A DNA stretch of 64,000 nt, from contig VXBA01004196.1 of assembly GCA_013399895.1 (NCBI GenBank), positions 50,171 to 114,170 on the forward strand, in the 5' to 3' direction. Shown piece after piece: positions 23,664 to 36,300 of the stretch. This stretch comes from Serilophus lunatus (lineage: Eukaryota; Chordata; Aves; Passeriformes; Eurylaimidae). The notes beneath the pieces are model-generated. The model searched no databases and had not been told where the DNA came from. It was given only the letters and a program-made list of their open reading frames with translations. The translations under genes were made by a program, and so were the position numbers. How positions within the stretch are numbered: position 1 is the stretch's first letter; each line of letters starts with the position of its first letter.

Positions 23664-26600
23664 TCCTCAACATCCACGTGTTGATCACTTATATACACTG
23701 CACCAAATAAGGCAGAAATTTTAGCAATAAATTCTACGCTCACCATGTGAGACCTGACTCCAAGGAAATGTCTTCATCGGATCTTTTAATTCACAGTAAG
23801 TATTCTTTCAGAAGAGTCTGTTCTCTCTTAATGTATTGACATAGACTTATGCTGTTTAATTTAATTCTGTGCATTTCTGTGAAGGAATTAGAACATCAAT
23901 AACGCATAAAAGCCGATCTTCCAAAATTACTTCGGTCTCTGTCAAGACAGCAGTTCCTGATGAGTTCCTATGAGTATTTCAAATGCAGCCTGTCTGGCCT
24001 TACTATCAAAAGAGAAGGTGATGTTCAACATATAGATAGCCAAATGGCATTCTGATTCTTTTTCAAGAGATGTGTTTTATGAAGTGAAACACATGACTCA
24101 AAGACCTTACTCAAGGACTAATACATTGAGTAGAGTCACAACCTATTTCTGTACGCAGTGTACACAGGGCCTGTCTGTCTTCAGTATTAGGAAGACTATA
24201 TTTCACCCCTTTCCTTCTAAAATACCTGGGTTACTCTTCTCCAGAAGTATAAAACATAAGTTTTACAGGATGGATTATGACTGATCATATTCAAAACACT
24301 GTCAAGAAGCTAGAAAAATTATGTTCATAGACCTGTCAAGTTTCATTAATTTTCAATGAGTCTCTCTATTTTACTGACAATTTGGGATAATTTGGAGCAA
24401 TTTGAGGTATACAAAGTGATTCATAATAACTTTTGAAGCTCTCTTGAGAAGTAGCATCTTTATAATCTTATCAGGACTACTTCAAAAGCACATTTTACTG
24501 GATCTTATAATTTGTTTCTGCTCTCTAATGATGTGTTGACTAGTTTCCCAATGTGCCTTTTTATTGTGCCTTACACAGGTGAGAGAATAGATGAAAAAAA
24601 ATGCTCTGACACAGAGTAAAAACAAACAACTACTTTAAAAAGTTAATATAATTTGTATTCTATAGAAGTGTACCAAAATCCAGGGATTTTCCTCAGCAAT
24701 GGCAGACAGGAAACAGTCTTCTTGTCCTACCTGAGCTTTTGAAGTCCTGAAAAGAATGCAAAAGGAAAAAGTCATTACAAAAGGGGAAGAAAACCTGCCT
24801 ATCAGACTAAAATCATTATATAATGCAAATATTAATACTGTCCATTAAAAGACAAGTCATAATATTTATCAACATTTGCCAGATTAAACGTCCTCTGGAA
24901 TTGATTTCTTCTTTCTTTTTGAATAGGAAGATAATTTTTTCCTTCTAAAACCCCAAAAATTCCTACAAACATACATTGATGAAGCAAGGCAAAAGAGCAT
25001 ATGACTTTTCACAAACTTCTCTACTTGGATTCTTTGGAAAACCTTGCCAGCACGTCCTTTAATCTCTGATCTCAGTAGTACAATTATTATGTATGGAAGA
25101 GTTGATCTTAAACTTTCTTTGCATATTAGTTCTATTCTAGATGTTCAATTACTTATCTAGCTTCCAATGAAAAACATATTTCTGAAATTTTAAGCCCTGT
25201 AATCCATTAGCTTTTCCACTTCCACAGCACTTACAGGTAAAACATGAATATTGTGCTTGAAGCAGACATGATATGAAATGCCAACATCATAAAAAGAGGA
25301 ATAGTGTCCATAAATCATTGCCTGAGTAGTAAAGCTTTAAGAAGAAAATAATAATTGTCGTTGTTTCTTAATCCATGTTATAATTTCATAAATAATAAAT
25401 GATATTTATTGAAGAATTTAAGGAAAAATTAGACTATTTTCAGCTTTTCTTTTTGTGTGCTCACAATGAAGAAAAAGAGAAAGATTTGCTTCCATAATGA
25501 AAAAAAAGCTAATGTATTTATTCAAGTGATAAGATTTTTTTTTATGTGTGGACAAGTAGAGAAGATGGAGCTTGTTTGGTTTTGCTGCCAAAAATTATAA
25601 ATGGTTTATCTAGACAAAGTACACCTGCAATAGTAATATATCTGATATTTCTGTGTCAACTAGGTTTTTTCAGATTTAAACTAAAAAAATTGTATTGTTC
25701 AGCACAATTTGTTTTTTGAGAACTACTAAAAGTAATTTTTTTTAAACTAGAGTATAACGTGTGACATGTAAGCCTAAAAATTTTAAAATATAAGCCATTT
25801 ATGATATATACTGGTTGCAAGTGTTAAGTAAAGAAGATAGAGTAAAATGTACAGTACCTGATTAAAGTCCTATCAATTGATCTTATGCAACAATACAAAC
25901 TTTCATCTGATTTAAATTACTGATTATTGGAATACAACAAATAATCACTGCCACTTTTTTTCCTTTTCTTCTAATAAAATGTGTTAAAAGATGAATATGA
26001 AAGCATGAAACACTTTTTAAAGCATCCTTAATCAGTGCCCTAACACGAGGAAAGATCATTTTGGATCAGGACCATAAAAGTCACTATTATCAACCCCCTG
26101 TTGTTATTTTTCTTTTGATAAAAAAATGACATAACACAAATTAGTATAGGCTCCAAGATACTACAAGATTTTTTGAGAAGAGATTTAATTGGTTTTTGTG
26201 CCAAGTTACGGTTGAACAATATAAAATTTAGCACACATTTAATTTAGTATCATGCTTCTGGAACACCCTACTCATCAAGCCAAATATTTACTATTTTACT
26301 TTTTATGCAGAGCTTTAGGATTAATACAGCAACCCACCACTCTGAAAAGCATCAGAGCTCATTATGCCTATTCATGATAACAGACATTGATGTAAATTAC
26401 CTTTAATGCCAAAGTAAGAAAAGTTAACAGTTGAAAAAATGCTTATGTAACTCTGTTGAGCCTCCATGTGGTCAAGGACTAAGACCTGTTTATCTCTCTG
26501 TTATTTCTTTGAACAGCAATGATTAAACTATGTGGATTGACTGAAATATCGATATTACTTGTTATCTACCTAAAAGAAGCTGAGCACATAGTTTCTAAAG

Positions 26601-28049
26601 CATTATTTCAGGTTTTAATAATAACCTATTGCTCCCTTTGAGCAAAGAGCATAATCCACAGTGACCATACACACTAGAATATTCTGTAGTGTTTTGAATT
26701 ACTTATAAGCACCAGCTGTTGCTGGAAAAGTTTCCTTTATTCTATATCAAGTGAGATAAAATATTTGTTCAAAAAAACATTCATAAATCCAGACTGCTTT
26801 GTGTTTCTCCTGCTTTTTGTAGTGAGCAAAGCAACCTGTGTGTTTGACAGACAGGAATACTGAGGGAAAGTGATTTTGCATTATAGCATGGCAGTAGGGA
26901 CCAGTTGCTAAATGGTGCTGTTGCTTTATGTGACTGTCTAGTGGTATAGATTTTAATAACTTGAATTTGTAATTGAATTCTACATTAAAAGACAGGTCAG
27001 ACAAATCTGTTACCATTACCCTTATTTCTCTCTTTTGCTTTAAGATTTTAAGTCTATTGAGAGAACAGATTTTTTTTTTTTTAATAAAAACATCATTAAC
27101 ATTATTTGTAGTTGTCAAATTGAACATGTATGAGATACTCAGGGTTTATGATGATATCCAAGAATAAGATTTGTTCTTAAAAACCTTTCATCACAGAAAA
27201 CTAAATACATTCATTTTCCTCTGTATAAAAACAGGGAATGCCATCAGAATGACATAAAATTATTTTCAGAAAAGGAGAGGAATTCCACTTTTTCCTTCTT
27301 TCTCTGAAGTAAGGCTATTTCTGTCATTTATCTACAGGATTCTCTCATGTGTTTCTAACTTATACCTCTCTGTTCCTCTAAGATTCGAAAAAAGTGGAAC
27401 TGAAATTTGAGAATCAAAAAAGCATAGTTCGAAATACAGTCTAACATAAAGACAGTTGATACACATTAGAAGGTTTTTATGATTATTTTGAAGACTTGTA
27501 TTATTAATGAGGCAGATTCAATTGATACATAAAAACTGCAATTCCTACTCATTAAGTATAGACAATTCTATGGAACATAATGGAACACAAAATACTTTTA
27601 GGTAAATTTAGGTTAGGTGCAAAACCAACACCATGTTTTCATTAGTACAGGCTGGACTACAGTCATGCAGTTCTAGGACAAGTTAATTTGTTTATTGTCA
27701 GTCTGGGACTTACTTCAATCTTCACAGTACACGGATACTCTCTGGATTATCAATGAGATATGGTAGACTAATCGTCTTAGCATAACTAGAAGTTAACATT
27801 GAGATAAATCAATTACTAGGCATAGTTCCTTCTGAGCATCTTGTCACAAAAAAAAAAAAAATAACAAACCAAAAAACACAAAACCCAAACACAATAAAAA
27901 TCTGTATTTCTTAAATAATTTAGTGAATAATTTACTGTTTAGGATTGTAGATTTCCAAAGACTGCTACAAATAACAAATGACAATTTACTCCTGGGAAGC
28001 TTTAACTTTTTTTCGTAATGGGAATGACCAGCCATTGATCGAATTTTGT

Positions 28050-28200
28050 CAGGGAGGTGGTGGATTTCTCAAAATGGGACATTTTTAAGGTTCAGCTGTA
28101 CAGATTGCTGAAGCATCTTGCATAGACTGCTTTTGGCAGGAAAAGTTTGACCAGATGATCCTTGAGGTCCCTTCCACCCTGGGATTCTATAATTCTGTGA
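28050..28200 (+). mobile_element. CR1 LINE extreme 3' end
   Basis: A 150-base remnant beginning at CAGGGAGGTGGTGGA, running through GATGATCCTTGAGGTCCCTT and ending GATTCTATAATTCTGTGA, the diagnostic CR1 tail of two 8-mers. It is severely 5'-truncated and somewhat diverged. Its CCTTGAGGTCCCTTCC tail differs from the TTGTTAATTCT tail of the copies at 5115 and 31190, so it belongs to another CR1 subfamily. Confidence 0.92.
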
Positions 28201-30489
28201 AATAAACTGGATTAATTATGATTGCCTAAGGTGTTATCTTTAACGTCTTAGCATATTGCTTTCCTTTGGGTATAAAGCAAATAAGGTTGTTTTACAAGAA
28301 GAGGAATAGCTAATAAGCATGCCAGTTTCTGCTAATTCCTAGTATGACACTTGGAATAATATTCATGCTACATCAAAAGTTCCATCAAAAGTCTAGCACT
28401 TTTTCAGAAGCACTAGAAAGACAGTGCTATTCCAAACTCTTAATTGTGACATTGACTTATTCTGATAATTTAACATGGGACTTCTGTTCAAGACTTAGTG
28501 AACCATAAAGTTATTCCTTTATGACCCAATCAAAAGTCTTTTGTTGGTGTCTCTTTTCTTTTAGCAGTGTTAGGGTTTCACTCCTCTCCAGTGTAACTCA
28601 AAGTTCAAATTAAATCCAAAGCCTTGTAGTTCTTGCCTCCAGAGATGAGATCTTTAACTACCAGAGCTCATTAGCTCTTGGAAGTTAAAAAGGAAATAAT
28701 GTCATGGAATGAAATTTACACTCTTGCCATGTACTCTAGTCCAGTTCTCTTCAGGCAGCTGAGATCCACATCTAAATAATCTCTGCCTTACATTTTTGCA
28801 TACTCTTTATCACATGTTAGAATCCTCTAATGTTCTAGACCTTTTAGTTTTCCTGTAGGCTTTTACTAAACTATAGCTGATGTGTATTGCCAAGAAAGTC
28901 AGTACCCTTTCTATTTCAGCCTATGTCAGTTCATTCCCTTATAGATGGACTTTAACTTTCTTTTGCTTCTACAGACACAAGTTTATACAACCTTCAGAAG
29001 AGAGTCATAAATTAGCACTACTACATGTGAATCTCATAAAAAGTAGCTGAAGGAATTTTAGGATAGCAGGTCACTTAAACTAGTGAATTAAATAGTCACA
29101 CCAAAACTGTGAGGAGGAAAAAGTTCTTCTAAAAATAAGATATTATGCTTTTTTGTAGCTATATATTCCACTCACATGGTAAAATTCGTTGTATAAGCTG
29201 ATCCATGCAATGCATTTTATCAGGAGACTAACACAAAATGAATTCTACTTTAATACTACTATGCTGCATGCAAAGTGTAACACATTCATTTTATGTACAA
29301 AATAGGAATTTTTTCATAAATGGTATATTTTAATGAATGTTGGCATCTAAATATCACTGCCAAACCACTGGGACTCTGATATTCTGTAAGCTCAGCAGCA
29401 CCATAGCAGACAGAACTGGTTTTGCTCTGTGAAAATTAAGATTCCAAGCAATGTCCTCAGTCCTGTTTAGGACCACTTTTATGACATGTTTATTTCTCCA
29501 AATCTATTTTCCCTAACCTCTTATGACAGCCTGGATTGCAGCCTTTTTCTTGCAGAATGCTCCTCACTGATGCTGTGGGAATTGACTGGCAGTTTATCAC
29601 ATGTGAGCAACCTGGCACCAACATCCTGCTCAGGACTTGACCTGATACAGCTGGCCCCAGCCTGGTAACTGAACATTGTTCAAAAGTTGAATTGTTGGGC
29701 TGAGAAGAAATAATACAGATAAAGACAGTCACTTCCAACTCTGTGAAAGACTGATTCTGGTCTGTTTATTAAAATTATAAGGCGTGTCATTATGAATTCT
29801 TACAAAAGATCTTGGAATTAGGAGAAAACTCTAATATATAATGACATCTAATTTGTTACGGTTGCAACAAAGTACAGTCTTTAAGACAATACAAGCTGTT
29901 GACAAAACATTTGTGGGGATGAGCAAGTAATATATTTTATAATAAGTCTTTAAGATTTCTGATGTCAAATAATGTTTCTAGCTAGGGATACCATCAAGGC
30001 ACAATGTCTCTAACTTCTCTTTATACAAGAGAAAATTGCTTGCATCATTTCACTGATTATATTAAATCTGATTTTTTTCAAGTATGTGGAAGACTTTCAG
30101 CATTTGCAGATAATAGTAAGGATTAATATTCTAGAATGGATGCTGGAATGATGAGAAAACAGTAACAAAAAACCTGCCCTTTTGTAATTAGATATCTAAG
30201 TGAAAAAGCTTGCTTGGCAGTAATCCAGTTCCCATACATTAATGTAAACAGCCATTACAGCAACTTTCTTTATTGCTATTCTCATGAGATCCAACAACAC
30301 AAAAAACAAAGATGCCAATTGTTCTCTACTGGCATAATCTGTTATAGCCAGAAAACTAATGCCATTGTTCCTGCAAAACTCTTTCCTCTCTCTATATATA
30401 TATATAAAAGAACAAAGCACTTGTATTTTACTTTTAGACCATGTGAGACAGTGGATCATTTATTTTTATTGTTTATTGGATTGAAACCA
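28201..30489. other. AT-rich DNA, nothing recognised
   Basis: No gene or element named. A short TA microsatellite lies at about 30394-30408. The stretch at 29490-29740 is of more balanced composition, with overlapping frames on both strands, but no known domain or repeat was recognised. Confidence 0.5.
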
Positions 30490-31040
30490 GCTAGTGTGTG
30501 AGTGCTGGGGAAGGGCCAGACCTGCAGCCTCACAGAACCCACATGGCCACAGCCAGCTAGCGGGGCACACATGGCAGAGCACACAGAAGGCACATAGCAA
30601 GACTGTCAATAAAAAGACCACTCCACGCCCCCTGGAGCCTCTGATTTTCTACAGTACCTCTCGCTCTGGCCCGCAGGGCACTGAGTGGTCAGTGAACTGG
30701 AGATCCCACCTGGAGGGTGTGGCCACACTGGACAGATCACATAAATACGGAAGAACTGGGCTCTACTTTTGCATTCTCTTCCTTCTGTGGCAGCTGCCAC
30801 ATAAGCGAGACTTCCCCTGGACCCTCAGTTATACCTATTTTTCTCTAATTCTAATCTTTTTCTTTAGTCTTTTTCCCTTTCAATGCTACTGTTTTCGTAA
30901 TTTCCTTTCTTTACTCTTAATCTCTTTTGGGTAATTTAAAACTGATGGTTTGTATTTTACTAAGTTGTGTAAGCTGTGTGGTGTTGGATGCTTTTGTGGA
31001 ATACTTCTGCCTTGGTTGTATGTTATCCCTGTACAACCTT
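30490..31040 (+). mobile_element. Unclassified GC-rich island, possible decayed LTR
   Basis: Composition changes sharply at about 30490 to GC-rich sequence, then to a pyrimidine-rich stretch (about 30830-30925) and a GT-rich end. A TATA-like ACATAAATACGG lies near 30738. The later TTTGTATTTTACTAAGTTGTGTAAGCTGTG and CCCTGTACAACC segments recall the R/U5 part of some songbird LTRs. No paired ends or target duplication were found. A frame of about 146 codons (30494-30934, +) runs through it, but its codons follow the composition shift and it has no recognisable domain. It could instead be an old exon or another repeat class. Confidence 0.35.
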
Positions 31041-31189
31041 TGCCATAATATTTTATTTTCTCACTAAATTAATTTTTTTTTTTTTGGAAAGGATGCCACC
31101 ATTTTCTCTTTATGTAATTTTAAGATATTAGCAGACTAAAGGCTTTGCAAAAGTTCAGCTGAGTGAGTTCTTTCAGACCCTTAAATATA

Positions 31190-31711
31190 AGCACTGCTTA
31201 GGCTGTACCTCAAGTACTGTGTCCAGTTCTAGGGTGTCCAGTTTGAGAAAGATGTTGAGTTGCTTGAATGTGTCCAGAGAAGGGCAACAAGGATGGTGAG
31301 GGGTCTGGAATACAAGCCCTGTGAGGAGTGTCTGAGGGAGCTGGAGTTGCTCAGCCTGGAGAAGAGGAGGCTCAGAGGTCACCTTATTGCTTTCTACAAC
31401 TACCTGAGAGGAGGTTGTAGTCAGGCGGAGGTTGGTCTCTTCTCCCAGGCAACCGGAGAGGACACAGTCTTAGGCTGCATCAGGGGAAGTTTAGGCTGGA
31501 TGTTAGGAAAAAATTTTTCACAGAAAGAGTGGTTTCCCATTTGAATGGGCTACCCAGGGAGCTGGTGGAGTCACCATCCCTGGATGTATTTAAGAAGGGA
31601 CTGGATGAGGTACTTAGTGCCATGGTTTAGTGGATGGAATGTTAGGTAATAGGACAGACTCGATGATCTTAGTGGTCTTTTCCAATCTTGTTAATTCTAT
31701 GATTCTGTGAT
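31190..31711 (+). mobile_element. CR1 LINE, 5'-truncated 3' end
   Basis: This covers the last part of the CR1 reading frame and the 3' end. A frame of about 94 codons (31260-31544) shows the VQRRATRMV, CEECLRELELLSLEKRRLRG and FYNYLRGGC segments of the CR1 C-terminus. It then passes GTGGAGTCACCATCCCTGGA and ends AATCTTGTTAATTCTATGATTCTGTGA. It aligns along almost its whole length with the copy at 5115-5644 and shares its tail. The frame breaks before the true C-terminus, so it is inactive. It appears less decayed than the other CR1 copies in the window. Confidence 0.95.
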
Positions 31712-32394
31712 AAATAATACTACCAGTTAAATGCCAAGTGTGGGGACTGGGGTATTACAGACAATAACACCATTTTTTGTCACTATTAACTTCTTCAGTT
31801 TATGGTTGATAATATGATTCCTTGAATTTGTTAAAGTGACAAGCAGAACAGCAACAGAAGCATCACTAGGAATATGTTCTGCTGAAGGAGAAAGTGATAA
31901 AATTTAGGTTTACCTTTTTTGAGACAAAATTGTTTTAAATAAGATACATCAGCACCCTTAAAATGTTTCTCAAAATTATTACTAAAGTGTATTTTTTTTA
32001 TTCCTAGGAAAAAGAGGTAGAATATTAAAAATTGTCCAAAAGCATCTTTAATTAGCTAATCCTGTCCCTCATCTGAAGTAAATGCTTACAAGTAAGCTCT
32101 GCTCTCAATTTTTGAAACCTTATTGAACTAGAAAAAGAAGGAACATGACTATGCATCTAAATAGCCTCTGTCTTCATGCCTCTTCCCTCCTCTTACCCCT
32201 CTAAGAAACTGGAATCAAGGAAAGGTTCGGATTTTTAGGAAATATCCCTGCTCAGATCAGAACATTAAAAGCAAAAGCTTGTTTTGTCTTTCTGTTTCCC
32301 TTTCTTCAATATTTACAAATATTTAGTAGTCTGACTGTATACTGTGTATAAGTATATATACACTTATATATATGTGTAAATATACTTAAGGTAC
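31712..32394. other. AT-rich DNA between CR1 copies
   Basis: No feature recognised apart from a TATATA-rich patch near 32350-32375. Confidence 0.5.
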
Positions 32395-33025
32395 TAAGTA
32401 GTTTGCTGATGACACAAAATTGGGAGGAGCTGTTGTCTGGAAAGCAGTGCCACAGAAAGGGACCTGAGAGTCTTGGCTGATAGCAAGATGAATATAAGTC
32501 ACCGGTGTGCCCTGGCAAGCAGGAAAGCCAGCCATGTCCTGGGATACATCAGGCAAAGCACCTCCACCTGATAGAGGAAGGGGATTGTGCTGCTCTGCTC
32601 TGCACTGGGCTGGCTTCACATTGAATATAATGTGCAGTTTGAGGCACTGCAGTATAAGAAAGATATTAAGCTCTTAGAGTCCAAAGGAGGACAACAAAGA
32701 TGGTGAAGGGCCTTGAGGGGGAGCCATATGAGGAGCACCTGAGCTCACTTGGTCTGTTCAGCCTAAGGAAATTGAGGGGAGACCTCATTGCACTCCACAA
32801 CTTCCTTGTGAGAGTAAGAGGAGGGGCAGGCACTGATGTCTTTTCTGGGGTGTCCAGCAACTGAACCCAAGGAAATGGCCTGAAGATGCATCAGAGGAGG
32901 TTTAGGTTAGATCAGGCAAAGGTTTTTCATCTAGAGTGTGTCTGAGCGCTGCAATAGGGTCCCTAAAGAAGTCACAGCGCCAAGCCTGACAAGAGTTCAA
33001 GAAGCTTTAGGACAGTACTCTCAGG
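32395..33025 (+). mobile_element. CR1 LINE fragment, + strand, internal deletion
   Basis: It starts at the reverse-transcriptase catalytic site, where TTTGCTGATGAC at 32402-32413 encodes FADD, followed by TKLGG. Just after GGAGGAGCTGTTG it jumps to a CTGGAAAGCAGTGCC segment. Comparison with the neighbouring inverted copy, which keeps the intervening part, indicates an internal deletion of roughly 200 bases. It then runs through the TATAAGAAAGATATTAAGCTC and GGGGAGACCTCATTGCACTCC regions and stops near 33025 without a 3' tail. It is the subfamily type seen at 7484-9785. Confidence 0.9.
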
Positions 33026-33030
33026 TATGT

Positions 33031-33345
33031 GGTGTGACTCATATTCAACTTGCTGTTGACCAGGACCTCCAAGTCCCTTCCACCATCACTGTTCTCCAGC
33101 CTCTTATTCCCCAGTCTGCAAGTACATCTATGGTTGCCTCATCTGAGATGCAGAATACTGCACTTCCCTTTGTTCAACTTCATATAGTTGGTGATGGCCC
33201 AGTCCTCTAATTTGTCTCTGCCTTTGAGGGAGTCAACAGCTCCTCCCAGTTTTTTATAGTCTTCAGTCTTCCTTAGTATCCCTTCCAGTCCTGCATCCAA
33301 GTAATTTTTAAAGATCTTGAAGAGCACAGAGCATTCTCCTACAAA
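33031..33345 (-). mobile_element. CR1 LINE fragment, minus strand, tail-to-tail with the previous copy
   Basis: On the minus strand it spans the reverse-transcriptase region from just upstream of the catalytic site to the segment encoding MKLNKGKCSILHL. The ADDTK motif is degraded to a form without the Asp pair (near 33257-33270). It keeps the roughly 200 bases that the adjacent + copy has lost. The two lie almost back to back in opposite orientation, only about 5 bases apart. Confidence 0.9.
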
Positions 33346-36300
33346 ATGTTCTTTCATTTTTGGAGTTGAGGAGCTGGTTAAACAGAGTAACGCAGCTCAC
33401 ACAGGGTTCTACAACCTATAAAGTAACACCAGGAACATAATCTTCCAGGATTAGTTTTTACTTATGCTTTAGAGTAGCTAGATAATTATAGATCTACAAC
33501 TTGATGCGTTGGATTGCAAAGCCAGGTTTTCTGCTCACTGCACACATGTATGCCATGTAAGAAATGAACTGACATCAGGCAGCAATCAGTATTTTGGGAA
33601 AAGCATAGAAGGTCCACTGTTTTGCTTCTTCTTTTTTTTAACCAAAATTTCCCCCATTGTGCTGAACCATTGAGAAGAGTAAATTCTCTTTGCTTTTGCC
33701 TCTTGATACCAAAAAGAAACCAGAATTCCAAAACTCTGTAAAAATGGGTATTTGTTGCTAAATGGAGTTCTTAATTAATCATCAAACACAGCTCAGAAAA
33801 TGAGAAGCAGGACAGGATTGGGCATCTGGTAAGAACAGAGATAGGGCGGAGTTCATTAGAAGAATTGGCAAAGATATTTAATTTTGTATTTATTTGTTTT
33901 AAATACCTAAGCTCCAAACTGATGTTCCCTTCTAGTGAGCATCTGGGAAGAGACAGATGGGGTAGGGGAAAAGGTTGAGCTGCCAAAACCATAGAAAACA
34001 ATAGAGTAACTTCTAGAGAAACTGGATGAGAAGGTAATTCTGGGGGGGAGGGGGGAGGGGAAGTAAGAGGAAAGATATAATGCAGCAAGTTCTGTAGAAA
34101 TATGTTCAAATTTTGCATTGCTGAAATGTGAGCTGAAGTGTGGCTCCTGCCATTTAGACTATGCAAAGTTCATCTTACAAACTGTTCTCTATGAGAGGAG
34201 GGCGTGTATTACATCTCTACTACTGCTTAAATCAAAAAGTGAGCTTTTGAATGTCAGGTGAATGTCTTAAACACTAGGTTAAAATTTCTTGGTACAAACA
34301 GCATTTAAGAAAACTTTCCAAAATCAAGTTAAGTCAACAGCACAGACTGAGAAAATCCTACAAATTATATAGTAGTGGTTAGAAAAGTCTTCTAAATGTA
34401 AGAAGTTTCCATCCAGGTAAGGAATACAAAGCTTGGTAACACATATCCTTTAATGATGTATTAAGCAAAGAGCTATTGATTGGAAAAGGGAATATAGAAA
34501 ATTATGCAGACTGACAAATCTAAACATTGCTTATGAAGCTTCAGTTGATTTATTCTGGGTTTTTTTATGTTTATATTTTTGTTTGCTTTTAAGTATAAAA
34601 CATCACCACACCACCCCCAAGTTTTAGAAAAAAAAAGTAATTTTTTTTCTGAATATGATCTGTCAGCAAAGAAAAACTCTCAGAGAATGCATAAGGCTGT
34701 AATAGTTGCAGCTTTCATTTACCAGAGAATGCAATGCTAGCCAATAAACTAGGCTGGCTGAGTTTGGGCATTTGAGATAAAGGCAACCAAAAGATATTTT
34801 TGCAATGTCTTCCAGAGCAGTTACTTTAATTCTCAACAGCAGAAAACAGAGCTTTTCTCCGGGACAGAGCACTTCAAGCAACAGAACAATGTAAACCTGC
34901 TATAAATAAACAGGGAGTTTGCACGGTGATATCTCTATGATACATACACTTGCAAAAGAAGATACCTTGGATCATCTAAGTACATATGTAGTCACTCTTA
35001 TTTTACATTCACAGCCCCATTCTGTACACATTTATCAGCACCATGCTAGAAAGTACGCAGCAGCCATTAGGGTTGCCAGGGCTTCGGTCACCACAGTAAT
35101 GGGAGCCCCAGGGATTGTGCAGCTGGGTTTGTGTTAAAACAAAAGCTGGCCAGTTCATGCAGAACCTCATCTGCCTCTGCTTTCCATTCCAAAAACTCCT
35201 GGAATAACAATAATTATGTACATCAGACACAAGTATATTTTTAATGGAACGCAACTTCTCTCTTACAGGAGACATAACTGTAGGCATCAGTAGAAATAAG
35301 AAGGTAGCATAGCCAAATTTAGGTTCTCTGTGGCTGAGCACATCTGTAGATCAGTATTAAAAAATTATTTAGAAACAAATCCCACATAGCATATTGAGCT
35401 ATTTTGCTAGCTGAAGAAAATCAAATTGAAAGCAACTCACAAATATAAGAAGGTAGAATAGATTGAGAGTCTTAATTTTAAAAATAGTATTTCAGTTTAT
35501 CTACCTTTGTATGAATAAAGATGTAAAAGCAGGTGTAAACAACATAAGAATACTTAATTTTAAGTGATCGATGTCATACCTATCCACAGCCTGACATCGC
35601 TATTCATACTTGTGTTTGTCTTTTGTGGAGGAAGAAATTTGCCTATTGTACTATTGTTACTGAAGGTAAGCCAATTATCTTCCATGGTTTTTTTAAGTGC
35701 TGCCTCTTACTCTCCTTCTGGAATCTTTAGCTGGCTAAACCTAGCTAAACAATAACCTTGAAAGGTTAGGTTACTTAAAATTACTTAAAACTAAAGCTTA
35801 TCAGAAGTATTTTTCTCTCCTGTTGGAATTCCATCTCAGCTGAGGCAAATTCTATTTTTGATTTTCTGACAATTTTTTATGGAAGGGAAATTGTAAAAAA
35901 ATCTCTGTTTTAAAATAATATAAATAGTATTTTGTAAATCAGATTTGTTCGGTTTAGGTTTTTTTCTTGCATGAAAACAACATCTTACTAATTGATATTA
36001 ACCTGAGTACAATTTCCAAGTTTTCAGTTTAAATTTGACCTTTGCATATACCATAACAGAAGTTCAGAGATGTTTTATGTTAGGATTTAAACTGTTCATA
36101 TACCTAATTCTTCCAATACATTACAATTTGGGAACATAAGAACTCAAGCTTCAGAGGGTTTAAAACACTGTGGAATGATGACAATTTCTCTTACCTGTAC
36201 TGTTCCTTTAATGCCTTTTTAATCTTGTGAGCATGGTTATACTCTTATTTAACAACATTCTCAAGTTTTCAAGGGTCTATTTAGTTACATCCAACTTCTG

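Larger units (their letters stand above)
20056..28049. other. 8 kb AT-rich DNA without genes
   Basis: No gene, LTR or CR1 recognised. It holds two short tandem duplications (20981-21017 and 22895-22948), a CA-rich tract with a small hairpin (23622-23663), and A or T runs near 25499 and 27847. At 22260-22720 the sequence is more complex and rich in TAATTA-like motifs, which could be a conserved non-coding block, but this needs alignment. The longest frame, about 126 codons on the minus strand at 26747-27127, is rich in Lys, Ile and Phe and resembles no family I know. Confidence 0.55.

Noticed and set aside
32395..33345. Twin-priming 5' inversion of a single CR1
   Set aside because: In that mechanism the inverted 5' part precedes the 3' part; here the order is opposite and both parts cover the same reverse-transcriptase region.
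35009..35341. 110-codon minus-strand frame, possible exon or processed pseudogene
   Set aside because: No recognised protein, no poly-A tail and no convincing splice sites; not enough to call.
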